A stretch of DNA of 64,000 nt from Prevotella sp. HUN102 (GTDB lineage Bacteria > Bacteroidota > Bacteroidia > Bacteroidales > Bacteroidaceae), in the NCBI RefSeq assembly GCF_000688375.1, contig NZ_JIAF01000003.1, positions 186,001-250,000 on the forward strand, read 5' to 3'. Under the pieces are notes generated by a model. The model had not been told where the DNA came from, did no database searches, and saw only the letters and a program-made list of their open reading frames with translations. Both the position numbers and the translations under genes were made by a program. Shown in pieces: positions 55,528 to 64,000 of this stretch; positions within the stretch are counted from its first letter, which is position 1; each line of letters starts with the position of its first letter.

Positions 55528-55592
55528 GTTGTTATAATTATGCTTTACAGTGCAAAATTCAACATTTTGATTTTCCACAGGGGAAAACGGGA

Positions 55593-56120
55593 TTATTCTG
55601 CTGCCGGAGCTTCCTCTTCAGCAGCCGGTGCTTCAGCTACGGGAGCTTCAGCAACTTCCTCTGCCTTTGGCTCTGGCTGGTTCTCTGCAACTACTGTTAC
55701 AGGGAGCTTAACTTCCACTTCCTTGAAGAAGTGTACAGTAGCCTCGAATGTACCCACCTTCTTGATGTCGCGCATTGTGATGATCTTGCGATCAACCTCG
55801 ATGCCCTTCTTAGCCAATTCTTCAGCAACGATGGCAGCGTTTACCGAACCGTATGTTGCGCCGGTAGCCGATACCTTTGCAGCGATTACGAGTTCCACGC
55901 CCTCGAGCTGTGCGGCACGCTTTTCAGCCTCGCTCTTCTTTGCGGCAATCTTTGCAGCCTGCTGACGGAGGTCTTCTGCCAACTGCTTCTTTGCAGATGC
56001 AGATGCGATAACGCCCTTGCCTGTCGGGATGAGGTAGTTGCGGCCGTAGCCGTTCTTAACGTTCACGATTTCGTTCTTGTAGCCAAGACCGATGATATCT
56101 TCCTTAAGTATAATTTCCAT
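55593..56120 (-). CDS. rplI: Ribosomal protein L9
   Basis: 175 residues. MEIILKEDIIGLGYKNEIVNVKNGYGRNYLIP is the conserved N-terminal rRNA-binding domain; the connecting helix (AEDLRQQAAKIAAKKSEAEKRAAQ) and the C-terminal domain follow. About 27 extra residues of an acidic Ala/Glu/Pro tail extend beyond the usual ~148. Third gene of the S6-S18-L9 operon, 17 nt after rpsR. Confidence 0.97.
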   Translation of the reverse strand: MEIILKEDIIGLGYKNEIVNVKNGYGRNYLIPTGKGVIASASAKKQLAEDLRQQAAKIAAKKSEAEKRAAQLEGVELVIAAKVSATGATYGSVNAAIVAEELAKKGIEVDRKIITMRDIKKVGTFEATVHFFKEVEVKLPVTVVAENQPEPKAEEVAEAPVAEAPAAEEEAPAAE

Positions 56121-56137
56121 ATCTTTAGCCTCCTTTT

Positions 56138-56410
56138 TTATTTCATCAAATCGGTTACGTATGGAAGCAGTGCAATCTGGCGGGCACGCTTAACAGCCTG
56201 TGCCACACGACGCTGATACTTCAGGGATGTTCCGGTAATACGACGTGGAAGAATCTTGCCCTGTTCGTTCAAGAACTTCTTGAGGAACTCGCCGTCCTTG
56301 TAGTCGATGTACTTGATACCGCTCTTCTTGAAACGACAGTACTTCTTCTTCTTCGTGTCGATAGACGGTGCGGTCAGATAACGGATTTCTGTAATGTTCT
56401 GCTCTGCCAT
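56138..56410 (-). CDS. rpsR: Ribosomal protein S18
   Basis: 90 residues. [51 protein letters not shown] is typical of S18, which binds S6 on the small subunit platform. It follows rpsF by 2 nt. Confidence 0.97.
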   Translation of the reverse strand: MAEQNITEIRYLTAPSIDTKKKKYCRFKKSGIKYIDYKDGEFLKKFLNEQGKILPRRITGTSLKYQRRVAQAVKRARQIALLPYVTDLMK

Positions 56411-56412
56411 AA

Positions 56413-56757
56413 TTAAGCCTCCTTTTTAGATGCCCATTTAGCACGACGCTTCTCAGCATAGGCTGCTGAATACTTGTCCTGCTTAACGGTAATGAAACGA
56501 ATAACTCTCTCGTCGCGGCGGAAGCCTGTCTCGAGAGTGTTGATAACTGATGGCTCTGCGTTGAACTCCAGCAGTGCGTAGAAGCCTGAAGACTTCTTCT
56601 GGATGTTGTAAGCCAACTTCTTCAAACCCCAGATCTCTTCGTTCAAGATTTCAGCACCGTTGTCGGTGAGCAGTGTCTTGAATTTAGCGACCGCTTCCTT
56701 CATCTGTTCATCAGACAAAACGGGAGTCAAAATGAAAACGGTTTCGTATTGATTCAT
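56413..56757 (-). CDS. rpsF: Ribosomal protein S6
   Basis: 114 residues. [44 protein letters not shown] and [13 protein letters not shown] are standard S6 segments. Heads the rpsF-rpsR-rplI operon; the 59-nt gap to its consensus promoter holds an AT-rich leader. Confidence 0.97.
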   Translation of the reverse strand: MNQYETVFILTPVLSDEQMKEAVAKFKTLLTDNGAEILNEEIWGLKKLAYNIQKKSSGFYALLEFNAEPSVINTLETGFRRDERVIRFITVKQDKYSAAYAEKRRAKWASKKEA

Positions 56758-56815
56758 ACTACGTTATAAATAAATAATTAAAAATATTAAGCATCTGCTT
56801 TCGCATAATGCGGTG

Positions 56816-56847
56816 CAAAAGTACCACTTTTTTATCAACTGACCAAA
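56816..56847 (-). promoter_or_regulatory. Promoter of rpsF-rpsR-rplI
   Basis: The minus strand reads TTTG (56847-56844), a 20-bp spacer and TACTTTTG (56823-56816), a full match to the Bacteroidota consensus. Confidence 0.85.
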
Positions 56848-57005
56848 TATTTTCCACAACTTTCTCCGGAAAACATATCCGTTGTGCTCATCATTGGCGA
56901 GATTAGGAATGGATATTTGATACAATTCCCAGTCTATGGGGCGATTCCGCAAGTGATACAAGGGAAGTCTTAATCCGGAATCTGGAAAAATTTGGATAGA
57001 ATTTT

Positions 57006-57032
57006 ACCGATTGGAGTCACGCTCCAATCGGT
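57006..57032 (-). terminator. Terminator of the large secreted-protein gene
   Basis: ACCGATTGGAG and CTCCAATCGGT form a perfect 11-bp stem with a 5-base loop, just beyond the stop at 57043. T tract weak. Confidence 0.75.
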
Positions 57033-57042
57033 AATCAGGGAT

Positions 57043-58848
57043 TTATTCGACAACCACCTTCTTGGTAGTGTTGCCGGAGCTGATCACGTAGATGCCGGGG
57101 GCGAGCTGCGACTTGAGGTCGCCGAAGGTTACGTTGTAGGTTGTGAGCACCTGCTTGCCGGTAATGTCGAATACGGTGGCAACGGCACCGAGGTTCTCAT
57201 CGGCGTTGAGGCTTTCAATTCCGGTAGCTTCCGTGTTGTTCACGCTGAGCGCGATGTACTTGTCGGCAGCACCGCGGGATGCAATCTTCACGTAAGCCTG
57301 ATGAACACCCACTTTGTCGGACTTGAAGGAAACCCTGAACTTGCCGCCGTCCTTTGTGAGAGTAGGAGTGGAAACCTTGAACTTGCTCTTGTTCGGCCCC
57401 CCCACGGTGAGCTTGATGTCCTGCGTGATGTTTTCTGTTTCGATGGTAATCTCGTCAGAAATACATTCCTTGTTCAGAGTTGCCGTGTATGCCAGTTCCG
57501 TTGCAGATGGTTTGAGCAATGGAAGGTCGGTGCGGCCGTAGGTAACGTCGTCTATATAATAGGTGGCAGAGTTGCTTACGCCACGCTTGCTGGCAAATCC
57601 GAAGCCGATGAAGAACACACCGCCGTTTACCTTCTGACCGGAAAGGTCTACGTGATATTCGTTCCATTCGCCTTTCTCGTCCTCTGTATCAGGGAGATTG
57701 AAGCCGCTCAGCTCTTGTGAGTAGAGTGTGTCATTCTGGAAATCCAGCAGATAGACACCGAAGTGGTCTTTCATATTGTTCTGCAGATAGTCGCCGCGGA
57801 CACGGAGTGTCATCATCTTTGACGCCGAGTTCACGAAGTCGAGTGGAGGAGTGATGAGCATCATCTTGCAGTCTGACTCGTTTCCAGGCTCCACCTTTGA
57901 GTCGAAAGGAGTAACTTTTGCAGTGATTTCGTTTGGTTCAGCATCGTATTCAGGGAATTTGTAGCCCCACCAAGCACGGGTGCCTGCGAGTGCAACGTTT
58001 GTCCAACGGTCAAGGGCAATCGGTTTGTTCTTCTCCACGGTGTTGAAATTCTCGTTCAGCAGCTTGAGAGGGTTTTCCGCGCTGAGCGTGCTGATGTCTA
58101 CGCCTTCCTTCTCCTCAACGGTAGCGGCCGGAGTTGCCGTGCCCGAGATGGGATAACGCTGTTCGGTGAGACCGTAGGAAGAAACGATGATGGTGTCTTT
58201 AAACTCGCCCTCGCTCGTCGGCTCGAACGAAACCCTTATCGTGCCGGGATAGTTCTTATATATAGAAGAGGTGCTGAGCTTGAACACCTTGTTCTTCTTT
58301 GCCAGAGTTACGATGGTGTTCTCTGCCATATTCTTGGTGTTGAACTTCATAGTCTGCTCGTGCTTCTTGCCAACTTGTGCATTGAAGGCGGCGAGAGGGC
58401 TGGAAGTCATCGTTACCGTTGGGGGATTGTCCGGGTCGATGGCGATGCCTTCCAGTTTGATCATCTGGCTGAGGGTAGGCATTTCGTCTGTCTCAATCAT
58501 CAGGTTGGCCTTGTGGCTGCCGATGGCAGTAGGCTTGTAGCTGATGGTAACGGGCGTTGTGGCCGAGCCGGCTGGTATCATCGTAGGGCTTACTTCAAAG
58601 AATTTTCCCTGTGTGCCTGCCGTTCGGAGCGTTACGGGCATTGTGGTGTTCTCGGTAGTGATGTTGAAAGTCGCCATCACGATAGTTTCGCCCACTTTGC
58701 CCTCGGCTCTTGTGAGCGACGGAGTCTCGATGCTCATTGACGGAGCTTTTGCTTGTGCCATCACGGTTTGCGGCACAAGTGCCAGACCGCCGACTGCTGC
58801 TGTTGCCATAAGGCAAGAAGCATAGAAAGGTAGAAATTTCTTTCTCAT
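57043..58848 (-). CDS. Secreted choice-of-anchor protein with T9SS sorting domain
   Basis: 601 residues. Signal peptide MRKKFLPFYASCLMATAAVG...MAQ. Two or more Ig-like (ASPM/Hydin-type) β domains in the first half (VTISYKPTAIGSHKANLMI, IRVSFEPTSEGEFKDTIIV), a choice-of-anchor J-like jelly-roll at about 265-435 (NENFNTVEKNKPIALDRWTN ... SATYYIDDVTYG), another Ig-like domain and a C-terminal T9SS type A-like domain (ATVFDITGKQV..LAPGIYVISSGNTTKKVVVE). Probably exported to the surface; ligand unknown. A -7 element sits ~150 nt upstream. Confidence 0.87.
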   Translation of the reverse strand: MRKKFLPFYASCLMATAAVGGLALVPQTVMAQAKAPSMSIETPSLTRAEGKVGETIVMATFNITTENTTMPVTLRTAGTQGKFFEVSPTMIPAGSATTPVTISYKPTAIGSHKANLMIETDEMPTLSQMIKLEGIAIDPDNPPTVTMTSSPLAAFNAQVGKKHEQTMKFNTKNMAENTIVTLAKKNKVFKLSTSSIYKNYPGTIRVSFEPTSEGEFKDTIIVSSYGLTEQRYPISGTATPAATVEEKEGVDISTLSAENPLKLLNENFNTVEKNKPIALDRWTNVALAGTRAWWGYKFPEYDAEPNEITAKVTPFDSKVEPGNESDCKMMLITPPLDFVNSASKMMTLRVRGDYLQNNMKDHFGVYLLDFQNDTLYSQELSGFNLPDTEDEKGEWNEYHVDLSGQKVNGGVFFIGFGFASKRGVSNSATYYIDDVTYGRTDLPLLKPSATELAYTATLNKECISDEITIETENITQDIKLTVGGPNKSKFKVSTPTLTKDGGKFRVSFKSDKVGVHQAYVKIASRGAADKYIALSVNNTEATGIESLNADENLGAVATVFDITGKQVLTTYNVTFGDLKSQLAPGIYVISSGNTTKKVVVE

Positions 58849-59519
58849 ACGTTAAATTTTTGGTTAAATATTAATATTGCATTACTTCCAATACGTTTCT
58901 GTTCGCGAATATATACTGAAAGGTTAATTTGCTGCATAAATTCTACTGGTTTATCAGGTATTTCTGCTGAATAGTGATAATGTGGTAGGAGAATGCAAAG
59001 ATAGCATAATTTTGCAAAAATCCGTTCAAAATGTAAAGAAAAATGGATGTAAGCCGTATTTTTTTTGTTTTTCTATGCCTTTGCGGGACACTATTGCCGA
59101 ATTTTCGGGCAAAAGCTGCTCAATATGACTTGCTGAATGCAGGTTGTGAGAGGATGATTCGGTGCTGAAGAGGATGAAAAATGGGTGCGTCTTAGGATAG
59201 ATGTCCTGTCGTTTGTCAAAGAATCTGCCTTGCCGAGTTCGTCAGAGCCAAGTGCATTGTGAGCAGAAAAAAAGAAGCGGTTTGCAATCTTCGCAAAAAC
59301 GCCTTCCATTCTTCGCAGAAACGCACTGCAATCTTGCGAAGATTGTAACGCATTCTTCGCAAGAATGAAAAATGATGTTTTATGTGTTGATTTTCAGTTG
59401 TTTGCAAAGTGGATAACAGATGACACTTTGTATAACTATAAATCATTGAATGACGAAGATTGATGCTGTTTCCGAGGGAGTATTTTTTTTCTTTGCTTGC
59501 CTGCGAATCTGCGAAAACA
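58849..59519. other. Gene-free spacer
   Basis: AT-rich leader of the secreted-protein gene, with a minus-strand -7 TATCTTTG at 58996-59003, and a family E hairpin cluster at 59275-59372 (GCGAAAAACGCC, ATTCTTCGCAGAAACGC, GCGAAGATTG). No credible gene. Confidence 0.65.
58996..59003 (-). promoter_or_regulatory. -7 element of the secreted-protein gene at 57043
   Basis: The minus strand reads TATCTTTG (TAnnTTTG). A TTTG lies about 23 bp upstream, slightly long. Confidence 0.5.
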
Positions 59520-59552
59520 AAAAAGGATTGCCCGATGAGAGTAATCCTTTTA
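59520..59552 (-). terminator. Terminator of the SRP RNA / tRNA-Thr unit
   Basis: On the minus strand AAAAGGATT ... AATCCTTTT forms a 9-bp stem followed by a T-rich tract, 28 nt beyond tRNA-Thr. Confidence 0.8.
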
Positions 59553-59579
59553 GTTTTGATTCAAGTGGAATTTCTGAGA

Positions 59580-59652
59580 GCCTCTTGTCGGATTCGAACC
59601 AACGACCCCGAGATTACAAATCACGTGCTCTGGCCAACTGAGCTAAAGAGGC
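59580..59652 (-). tRNA. tRNA-Thr (anticodon TGT)
   Basis: A 73-nt cloverleaf on the minus strand: acceptor GCCTCTT/AAGAGGC, D arm GCTC...GAGC, anticodon loop TTTGTAA (TGT, reading ACA), T loop TTCGAAT. CCA is not encoded. It lies only a few bases after the SRP RNA and so is likely cut from a joint precursor. Confidence 0.95.
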
Positions 59653-59654
59653 AG

Positions 59655-59755
59655 GTGGGCAAGCTGTTCTTATCGCGCCGCTACAACCTAATACCCTTGC
59701 TATGTTCCCATCCTGGGGGATTCAAAGGGAGCTGGCCGTAAGAGACTTGCCCGTG
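59655..59755 (-). ncRNA. ffs: Signal recognition particle RNA (small, 4.5S-type)
   Basis: The minus strand holds the SRP domain IV pattern: CCCCCAGG, a short stem ATG closed by the GGAA tetraloop and CAT, then AGCAAGGGTA, which gives the symmetric and asymmetric loops bound by Ffh. The ends GGGCAAG (59752-59746) and CTTGCCC (59663-59657) pair to close the rod. Length about 100 nt, as for other 4.5S RNAs. Ends are set by pairing, not mapped. A -7 TATCTTTG lies upstream. Confidence 0.87.
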
Positions 59756-59784
59756 TTTGGCTGTTCATTTCTGAAAAGCGACTG

Positions 59785-59792
59785 CAAAGATA
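59785..59792 (-). promoter_or_regulatory. -7 element of the SRP RNA gene
   Basis: The minus strand reads TATCTTTG (TAnnTTTG), followed by GCAGTCGC, about 30 nt before the mature RNA. Confidence 0.6.
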
Positions 59793-59895
59793 GCAATTAA
59801 TTTCGGAACAGTTGAAGGGAAAGGGGATATTTTTCTGATTTTAACAAAAAAACATAATTTTGACAAAGAGTACCTTATATATAATATTATTTGAT

Positions 59896-59903
59896 TAATT
59901 TTG
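59896..59903 (+). promoter_or_regulatory. -7 element of the DUF4199 gene cluster
   Basis: TAATTTTG matches TAnnTTTG and ends 4 nt before the ATG at 59908, so the mRNA would have almost no leader. Confidence 0.45.
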
Positions 59904-59907
59904 CAGA

Positions 59908-60453
59908 ATGAATTACGACGAGATAAAGCAATTACGCACCTACGCCCGATACGACGGCGTGTATTTGGGAATCATCTGGATGGCGAGTTTCGCTTGTTTC
60001 CTGGCGATTACGTGGCAGGGTATGCTGCTGATGTGCAGTCTTCTCCTGATGCTCTACTCCCCATTCTTCGTCGCCTCACGGCTGAAGAGTTTCAGAAACG
60101 AGGCTCTGGGTGGCGTCATTTCGTTCAAGAGGGCATTGTTCTATTGCATAAGAGTCTTCTTCAACGGCTCATTTTTGTTTGCAATGATGCAGTGGGTGTA
60201 TATGAGATTCATCGACAACGGGAAACTGCTGAATATGGTTTCCTCGGTCATTAACGTGCCCGAAAACGACCAGTTGTTCAAGGCGATGGGCTTGAACCGC
60301 GGGGAATATCTTCAGGTTCTGGCATTAATGTTCGAGCCGTTCGCCTTTGCCGCGTCCAGTTTTATCCGAGGGTGCCTCTTCGGAACCATTCTCAGCTTCA
60401 TAATAGCAGCCATACTGGCGCGCACGATTAATACAAAACAACAATATTCATAA
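59908..60453 (+). CDS. DUF4199-type membrane protein
   Basis: 181 residues, four predicted membrane helices (about 19-34, 37-53, 76-93, 146-172), as in the DUF4199 family found in Bacteroidota next to glycosyltransferase genes. The family has no proven role. It is followed 8 nt later by the glycosyltransferase gene, which suggests a joint function at the inner membrane. Confidence 0.82.
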   Translation: MNYDEIKQLRTYARYDGVYLGIIWMASFACFLAITWQGMLLMCSLLLMLYSPFFVASRLKSFRNEALGGVISFKRALFYCIRVFFNGSFLFAMMQWVYMRFIDNGKLLNMVSSVINVPENDQLFKAMGLNRGEYLQVLALMFEPFAFAASSFIRGCLFGTILSFIIAAILARTINTKQQYS

Positions 60454-60461
60454 GATATAAA

Positions 60462-61424
60462 ATGGACATTTCTGTAATAGTGCCTCTCTACAATGAGGAC
60501 GAAAGTCTGCCCGAACTCCACGCTTGGATTCGCAGGGTAATGAAGGTTAATCACTTCACGTATGAGATTATCTTCGTGAACGACGGCTCTACGGACGAGA
60601 GTTGGGACGTGATAGAACGCCTTAGCCGTGAGGACGAGAACGTGCGCGGCATAAAGTTCCGCCGCAATTACGGCAAGAGCCCGGCTCTCTTCTGTGGTTT
60701 CAAGGCTGCGAAGGGCGACGTGGTCATCACGATGGATGCCGACCTGCAGGATTCCCCCGATGAGATTCCGGCACTCTACAAGATGATCACCGAGGAGGAC
60801 TACGACCTCGTGAGCGGCTACAAGCAGAAACGCTACGACCCTCTGACGAAGACCATTCCCACAAAACTCTTCAACGCCACGGCGCGAGCCATCAGCGGCG
60901 TGAAAAACCTGCACGACTTCAACTGCGGGCTGAAGGCTTACAGGCGGGATGTGGTAAAGAACATCGAGGTCTACGGCGAAATGCACCGCTATATTCCGTA
61001 CTTGGCCAAGGAAGCCGGCTTCGGCAAAATCGGCGAGAAGGTGGTTCATCATCAGGCGCGCAAGTACGGCAGCACGAAATTCGGTATCAACCGGTTCTTC
61101 AACGGCTATCTGGACCTGCTCACGCTGTGGTTCCTTACCAATTTCGGCAAGAAACCGATGCACGTGTTCGGTCTGCTCGGCAGTTTCGTGTTCTTCATCG
61201 GTTTCATTGCGCTGACGTGGCTGCTCGGCGAAAAGGTCATCGACCTCTGCAACGGCGTCTACGGCGACCTGCTCTCCGACCACGCGTCGTTCTACATCGC
61301 CCTCACGGCAATGCTGCTCGGCACGCAGCTCTTCCTTGCCGGCTTCATCGGCGACCTTATCAGCCGCAGCAGCGCGGGCAGAAACGAGTATCAGATTGAA
61401 AAGATGCTGAACGTGGAGAGCTAA
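60462..61424 (+). CDS. Family 2 glycosyltransferase, polyprenyl-phosphate type
   Basis: 320 residues. GT-A domain: ISVIVPLYNEDESLPEL, FVNDGSTDESW, the metal-binding DADLQDSPDEIP, then GLKAYRRDVV. Two C-terminal membrane helices (about 235-255 and 272-300) match GtrB/ArnC/DPM1-like enzymes, which load a sugar on polyprenyl phosphate at the inner membrane. The sugar and downstream acceptor are unknown. A 57-nt gap separates it from the DUF6452-like gene. Confidence 0.92.
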   Translation: MDISVIVPLYNEDESLPELHAWIRRVMKVNHFTYEIIFVNDGSTDESWDVIERLSREDENVRGIKFRRNYGKSPALFCGFKAAKGDVVITMDADLQDSPDEIPALYKMITEEDYDLVSGYKQKRYDPLTKTIPTKLFNATARAISGVKNLHDFNCGLKAYRRDVVKNIEVYGEMHRYIPYLAKEAGFGKIGEKVVHHQARKYGSTKFGINRFFNGYLDLLTLWFLTNFGKKPMHVFGLLGSFVFFIGFIALTWLLGEKVIDLCNGVYGDLLSDHASFYIALTAMLLGTQLFLAGFIGDLISRSSAGRNEYQIEKMLNVES

Positions 61425-61481
61425 GCGGCGGGTGTGGAATGTGAACGAGTCGGCAGGGCCGATGAAAAGAGAGGATTCAAA

Positions 61482-61973
61482 ATGATTTTTCGCAAACAGA
61501 CAATAGCCTTTTTACTGATGGCAACAGCCGTGAACCTTCTGTTCGTGGCTTGTTCGGAAGTGAATTGCCCGCTCAACACTACGGTGTATTCGCAATATGC
61601 TATGAAGGGCGACACGCTGAACGACACGCTCACCGTGATAACCTTGCGACCCGACAGCAACGATGCCGTGATGGTCAACAGGCTTGTGGGGGCGCGGAGC
61701 TTCTATCTGCCAATGAGCTATGCGCACGATGCCGACGAACTGCTCTTCCTTTACACGGACACGGCAGGCCGTCGGATGCTCGACACCGTTACCGTAATGA
61801 AGACAAATCAGCCCCATTTCGAGAGCGTGGACTGTCCGGCAGCCTATTTCCACACCATCACGGGCGTGAGCCACACGAGGAACCGCATCGATTCCATCGT
61901 TATCAACAATGCAAACGTAGACTATGATGAGACGAAACAGCATCTTTACATATATTTCAATTCCGGCAATTAG
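61482..61973 (+). CDS. DUF6452-like lipoprotein
   Basis: 163 residues from MIFRKQTIAFLLMATAVNLL, lipobox FVAC, then SEVNCPLNTTVYSQYAMKGD, a start typical of the DUF6452 family (conserved NCPLN). The rest is β-rich. Its 3' end overlaps the next gene by 50 nt, an unusually long overlap that suggests translational coupling. Longer frames from 61434 lack support. Confidence 0.75.
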   Translation: MIFRKQTIAFLLMATAVNLLFVACSEVNCPLNTTVYSQYAMKGDTLNDTLTVITLRPDSNDAVMVNRLVGARSFYLPMSYAHDADELLFLYTDTAGRRMLDTVTVMKTNQPHFESVDCPAAYFHTITGVSHTRNRIDSIVINNANVDYDETKQHLYIYFNSGN

Positions 61974-62616
61974 CCTCCTTTCGCTGCTCCCCTCCACGGC
62001 TGACGCACAACGGAGAAAGCCTGTTCAGGCTGCCGAGAAAGACACGACACCTCTTTTCCGGGGCATTTCCGTCGGGACGGAACTCATCGGACCGATACAG
62101 ACGATGCTGAGCGGCTACGGACAATACGAAGGAATGGTGCAGATAAACCTCAAGGACAGATTCTTTCCGGTGGTTGAAATCGGTATGGGAAAGGCCGACA
62201 AGCAAGACGACATTACGGGAATCAGCTACAAGACCAGTGCCCCTTACGGCCGAATAGGCTGCGATTTCAATGTAGCGAAAGACAAGCACGACATCTATCG
62301 TGTGCTCGTAGGTGCCCGTGTGGCGTACACCTCTTTTAAATACGACATATCAAGCCCCGGTGTTTCAGACCCCGTGTGGGGGACGAAGACGGACTATTCT
62401 GCCGCAAACGTAGCCGGAAACTGCCTCTGGGCAGAACTGGTGGGCGGCGTGAATGCGAAAATCTGGGGACCGCTCCACCTCGGATGGACGGTAAGATACA
62501 AGACAAGGATTCACAACAAGGACGGTGAGATAGGTGCGCCGTGGTATGTTCCGGGCTTCGGACGTGGAGGCTCGTCGCGAATAGGCGCAACCTTCAACGT
62601 CAGCGTGGCATTTTGA
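61924..62616 (+). CDS. DUF6048-like outer-membrane protein
   Basis: 230 residues with a signal peptide ending at TADAQ (about 29). The mature part has amphipathic strands and ends in Phe (TFNVSVAF), as outer-membrane barrels do. In Bacteroidota, DUF6048 proteins commonly follow DUF6452 lipoproteins, as here, so the two probably work together at the outer membrane. Role unknown. The start lies inside the preceding gene; a later ATG at 61927 is also possible. Confidence 0.75.
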   Translation: MMRRNSIFTYISIPAISLLSLLPSTADAQRRKPVQAAEKDTTPLFRGISVGTELIGPIQTMLSGYGQYEGMVQINLKDRFFPVVEIGMGKADKQDDITGISYKTSAPYGRIGCDFNVAKDKHDIYRVLVGARVAYTSFKYDISSPGVSDPVWGTKTDYSAANVAGNCLWAELVGGVNAKIWGPLHLGWTVRYKTRIHNKDGEIGAPWYVPGFGRGGSSRIGATFNVSVAF

Positions 62617-62670
62617 ATCGCTCCATCATAGCCGTGCGGCAGTCCCGCTCTCCGTTCAAAAATCAAGATT

Positions 62671-63696
62671 ATGGTTCAGAAAACTAAGAAAAAACTCCTC
62701 TGGCAGTTGCCCTTTCTCGCAGCACTGATTATAGGCACCGTCTTCATCGTGCGGCAGCAGCGCACTATGCCTTATCAGCACAACGAAGGCACCGTGTTCG
62801 GCACGTATTATCAGATTACGTATCAGAGCGACAAGGACCTTCACGAGGAGATTCTTGCCGAGTTGCAGAAGGTGGACAACTCGCTGTCTACCTTTAACAA
62901 AGAGTCCGTTATCTCGAAAATCAACAGCAACCGTAACACGAAACTCGACGAGATGTTCGTGGAAGTGTTCGACCGCGGAAAGCAGATTTCCGAAGACACC
63001 GACGGCGCATTCGATATGACCGTCGCACCATTGGTAAACCTCTGGGGCTTCGGCTTCAAGACCGACACGATGCCCACGAAGGCAAAGGTGGATAGCATCC
63101 GAAAGTTTGTGGGCTATGAGAAAGTCTCGCTCGTAGGGAAAGCCATCAGAAAGACCGACCCCCGCGTGATGATAGACTGCTCGGCAATAGCCAAGGGCTA
63201 CGGAACGGACGTGGTGGCACGTTTCCTCCGCGCCCGCGACGTGCGGAACTTTATGGTGAACATCGGCGGCGAGATGGTTGTTTCGGGCAACAGCGAGAAG
63301 CGTGTGCCGTGGAATATCGGAATAGAGAAGCCCGTGGATGACAGCGTAACAGTGAGCAATGACTGCCAGACCATACTGAACCTGACCGACAAGGCGATGG
63401 CGACGAGCGGAAACTACCGCAACTTCTATTATAAGGACGGCAGGAAATACGCCCACACCATCGACCCGAAGACGGGCTATCCCGTGCAGCATTCGCTCCT
63501 TTCGGCCACCGTGATCGCGAAAGACTGCGCCACAGCCGACGCCTATGCCACATCGTTTATGGTAATGGGAATGGAAAAGGCGAAGGCATTGCTCGAGAAG
63601 CACCCCGACCTGATGGTGTATTTCATCTATTCAGACGACAAGGGCAACCTGAAAGAGTGGTACAGCCCCTCCTTGGAAAAGAAAATCGTGAGGTAA
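62671..63696 (+). CDS. apbE: FAD:protein FMN transferase ApbE
   Basis: 341 residues. N-terminal membrane anchor (about 8-27). Family motifs: GTVFGTYYQITYQSD, LSTFNKESVISKIN, DGAFDMTVAPLVNLWGFG, IDCSAIAKGYGTDVV, VNIGGEMV, HTIDPKTGYPV, and ATSFMVMGMEKA. It flavinylates Thr residues of exported proteins such as Rnf/Nqr subunits, acting outside the inner membrane. It lies 54 nt after the DUF6048 gene and may be in the same unit. Confidence 0.95.
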   Translation: MVQKTKKKLLWQLPFLAALIIGTVFIVRQQRTMPYQHNEGTVFGTYYQITYQSDKDLHEEILAELQKVDNSLSTFNKESVISKINSNRNTKLDEMFVEVFDRGKQISEDTDGAFDMTVAPLVNLWGFGFKTDTMPTKAKVDSIRKFVGYEKVSLVGKAIRKTDPRVMIDCSAIAKGYGTDVVARFLRARDVRNFMVNIGGEMVVSGNSEKRVPWNIGIEKPVDDSVTVSNDCQTILNLTDKAMATSGNYRNFYYKDGRKYAHTIDPKTGYPVQHSLLSATVIAKDCATADAYATSFMVMGMEKAKALLEKHPDLMVYFIYSDDKGNLKEWYSPSLEKKIVR

Positions 63697-64000
63697 GGAG
63701 AGGTTATCCATATAAACTCATCTGCTGATTATTTTATGTCTTTCGGTTAGAGTAAATCCCGTGCATCAATCATTTTTCAGTCTTTTTAAGTAGCTGAAAA
63801 TCAGGTTGTAAAGCCATTGTTTCCAAACGTGCGAAGAATGCGTTCCATTCTTCGCACGTTTGCTTTCCATTTTTGCGAAGATTGAAATGCGTTCTTCGGT
63901 CATTTGCAAATCATATCTGAGTTCGGTCTTCTTCTGTGCTCAGACAATATTTCCCGTAAAGTTGCGTTAAGGAGTATAAGTATTACCTGTATTTACAACA
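63697..64000. repeat. Gene-free spacer with a family E hairpin cluster
   Basis: GCGAAGAATGCGTTCC, ATTCTTCGCACG and GCGAAGATTG words at 63825-63900. Nothing else recognisable up to the window end. Confidence 0.7.

Overview
The window reads as chromosomal DNA of a Bacteroidota bacterium, most likely family Prevotellaceae. The evidence is a MurF-alanine racemase fusion, promoters of the Bacteroidota type (TTTG, about 19-22 bp, TAnnTTTG), a smalltalk / HU-HIG / M15 peptidase trio, T9SS-like C-terminal tails, DUF4199/DUF6452/DUF6048-type genes and a small SRP RNA with the ATG-GGAA-CAT hairpin. Genus and species cannot be fixed from the sequence alone.

Layout. 0-6 kb: murF-alr, a decayed IS110 transposase, tRNA-Thr(CGT) and tRNA-Gly(CCC), and three small envelope-type genes (SH3-like repeats, YARHG lipoprotein, YdcF/SanA-like). 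6-8 kb: smalltalk, HU-like and peptidase M15 genes. 8-13.4 kb: an AT-rich accessory island in which four gene cassettes share one ~230-bp promoter-bearing 5' flank and a ~115-bp 3' flank but carry different genes (two sister lipoproteins, a leucine-rich-repeat protein, an immunity-like protein), followed by two unknown genes. 14-17.8 kb: tetR, fabG, an RluA-type pseudouridine synthase and trmB. 18-24.6 kb: a ParA / ribbon-helix-helix pair, two membrane proteins and about 3.6 kb of non-coding DNA with around 19 copies of the motif GTGCGACAAAWWAGGAAG; two perfect copies lie inside the ribbon-helix-helix gene. This is the strongest candidate for an undescribed system.

24.7-36.2 kb: a BCCT transporter, an intact IS4-family element inserted exactly at the start codon of a secreted-protein gene with a 9-bp target duplication, a small peptide gene, rpsO, typA and a HelD-like helicase. 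37.4-53.6 kb: a histidine kinase and sigma-54 activator pair, then (after a PH-like membrane protein and an outer-membrane barrel) a TolC / HlyD / ABC permease / DUF2807 / ABC permease / ABC ATPase operon. It is preceded by a near-consensus sigma-54 promoter and two 19-bp dyads set 21 bp apart, so the activator pair is the likely controller. 54.3-64 kb: an AAA_28-type NTPase, rpsF-rpsR-rplI, a large secreted protein, the SRP RNA with tRNA-Thr(TGT), and a DUF4199 / glycosyltransferase / DUF6452 / DUF6048 / apbE cluster.

Almost every longer intergenic gap is filled with one of several short-period degenerate repeats: octamers (ACRAGTNN), a composite of 7-mers (ATGGGAR) and 9-mers (GGAGTTAAR) joined by a fixed linker, 9-bp AATCTGCG-type words forming hairpins, and GCGAAGAATG hairpins. 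They occur even between genes of the ABC operon. All calls are from reading the sequence; no database search was run.
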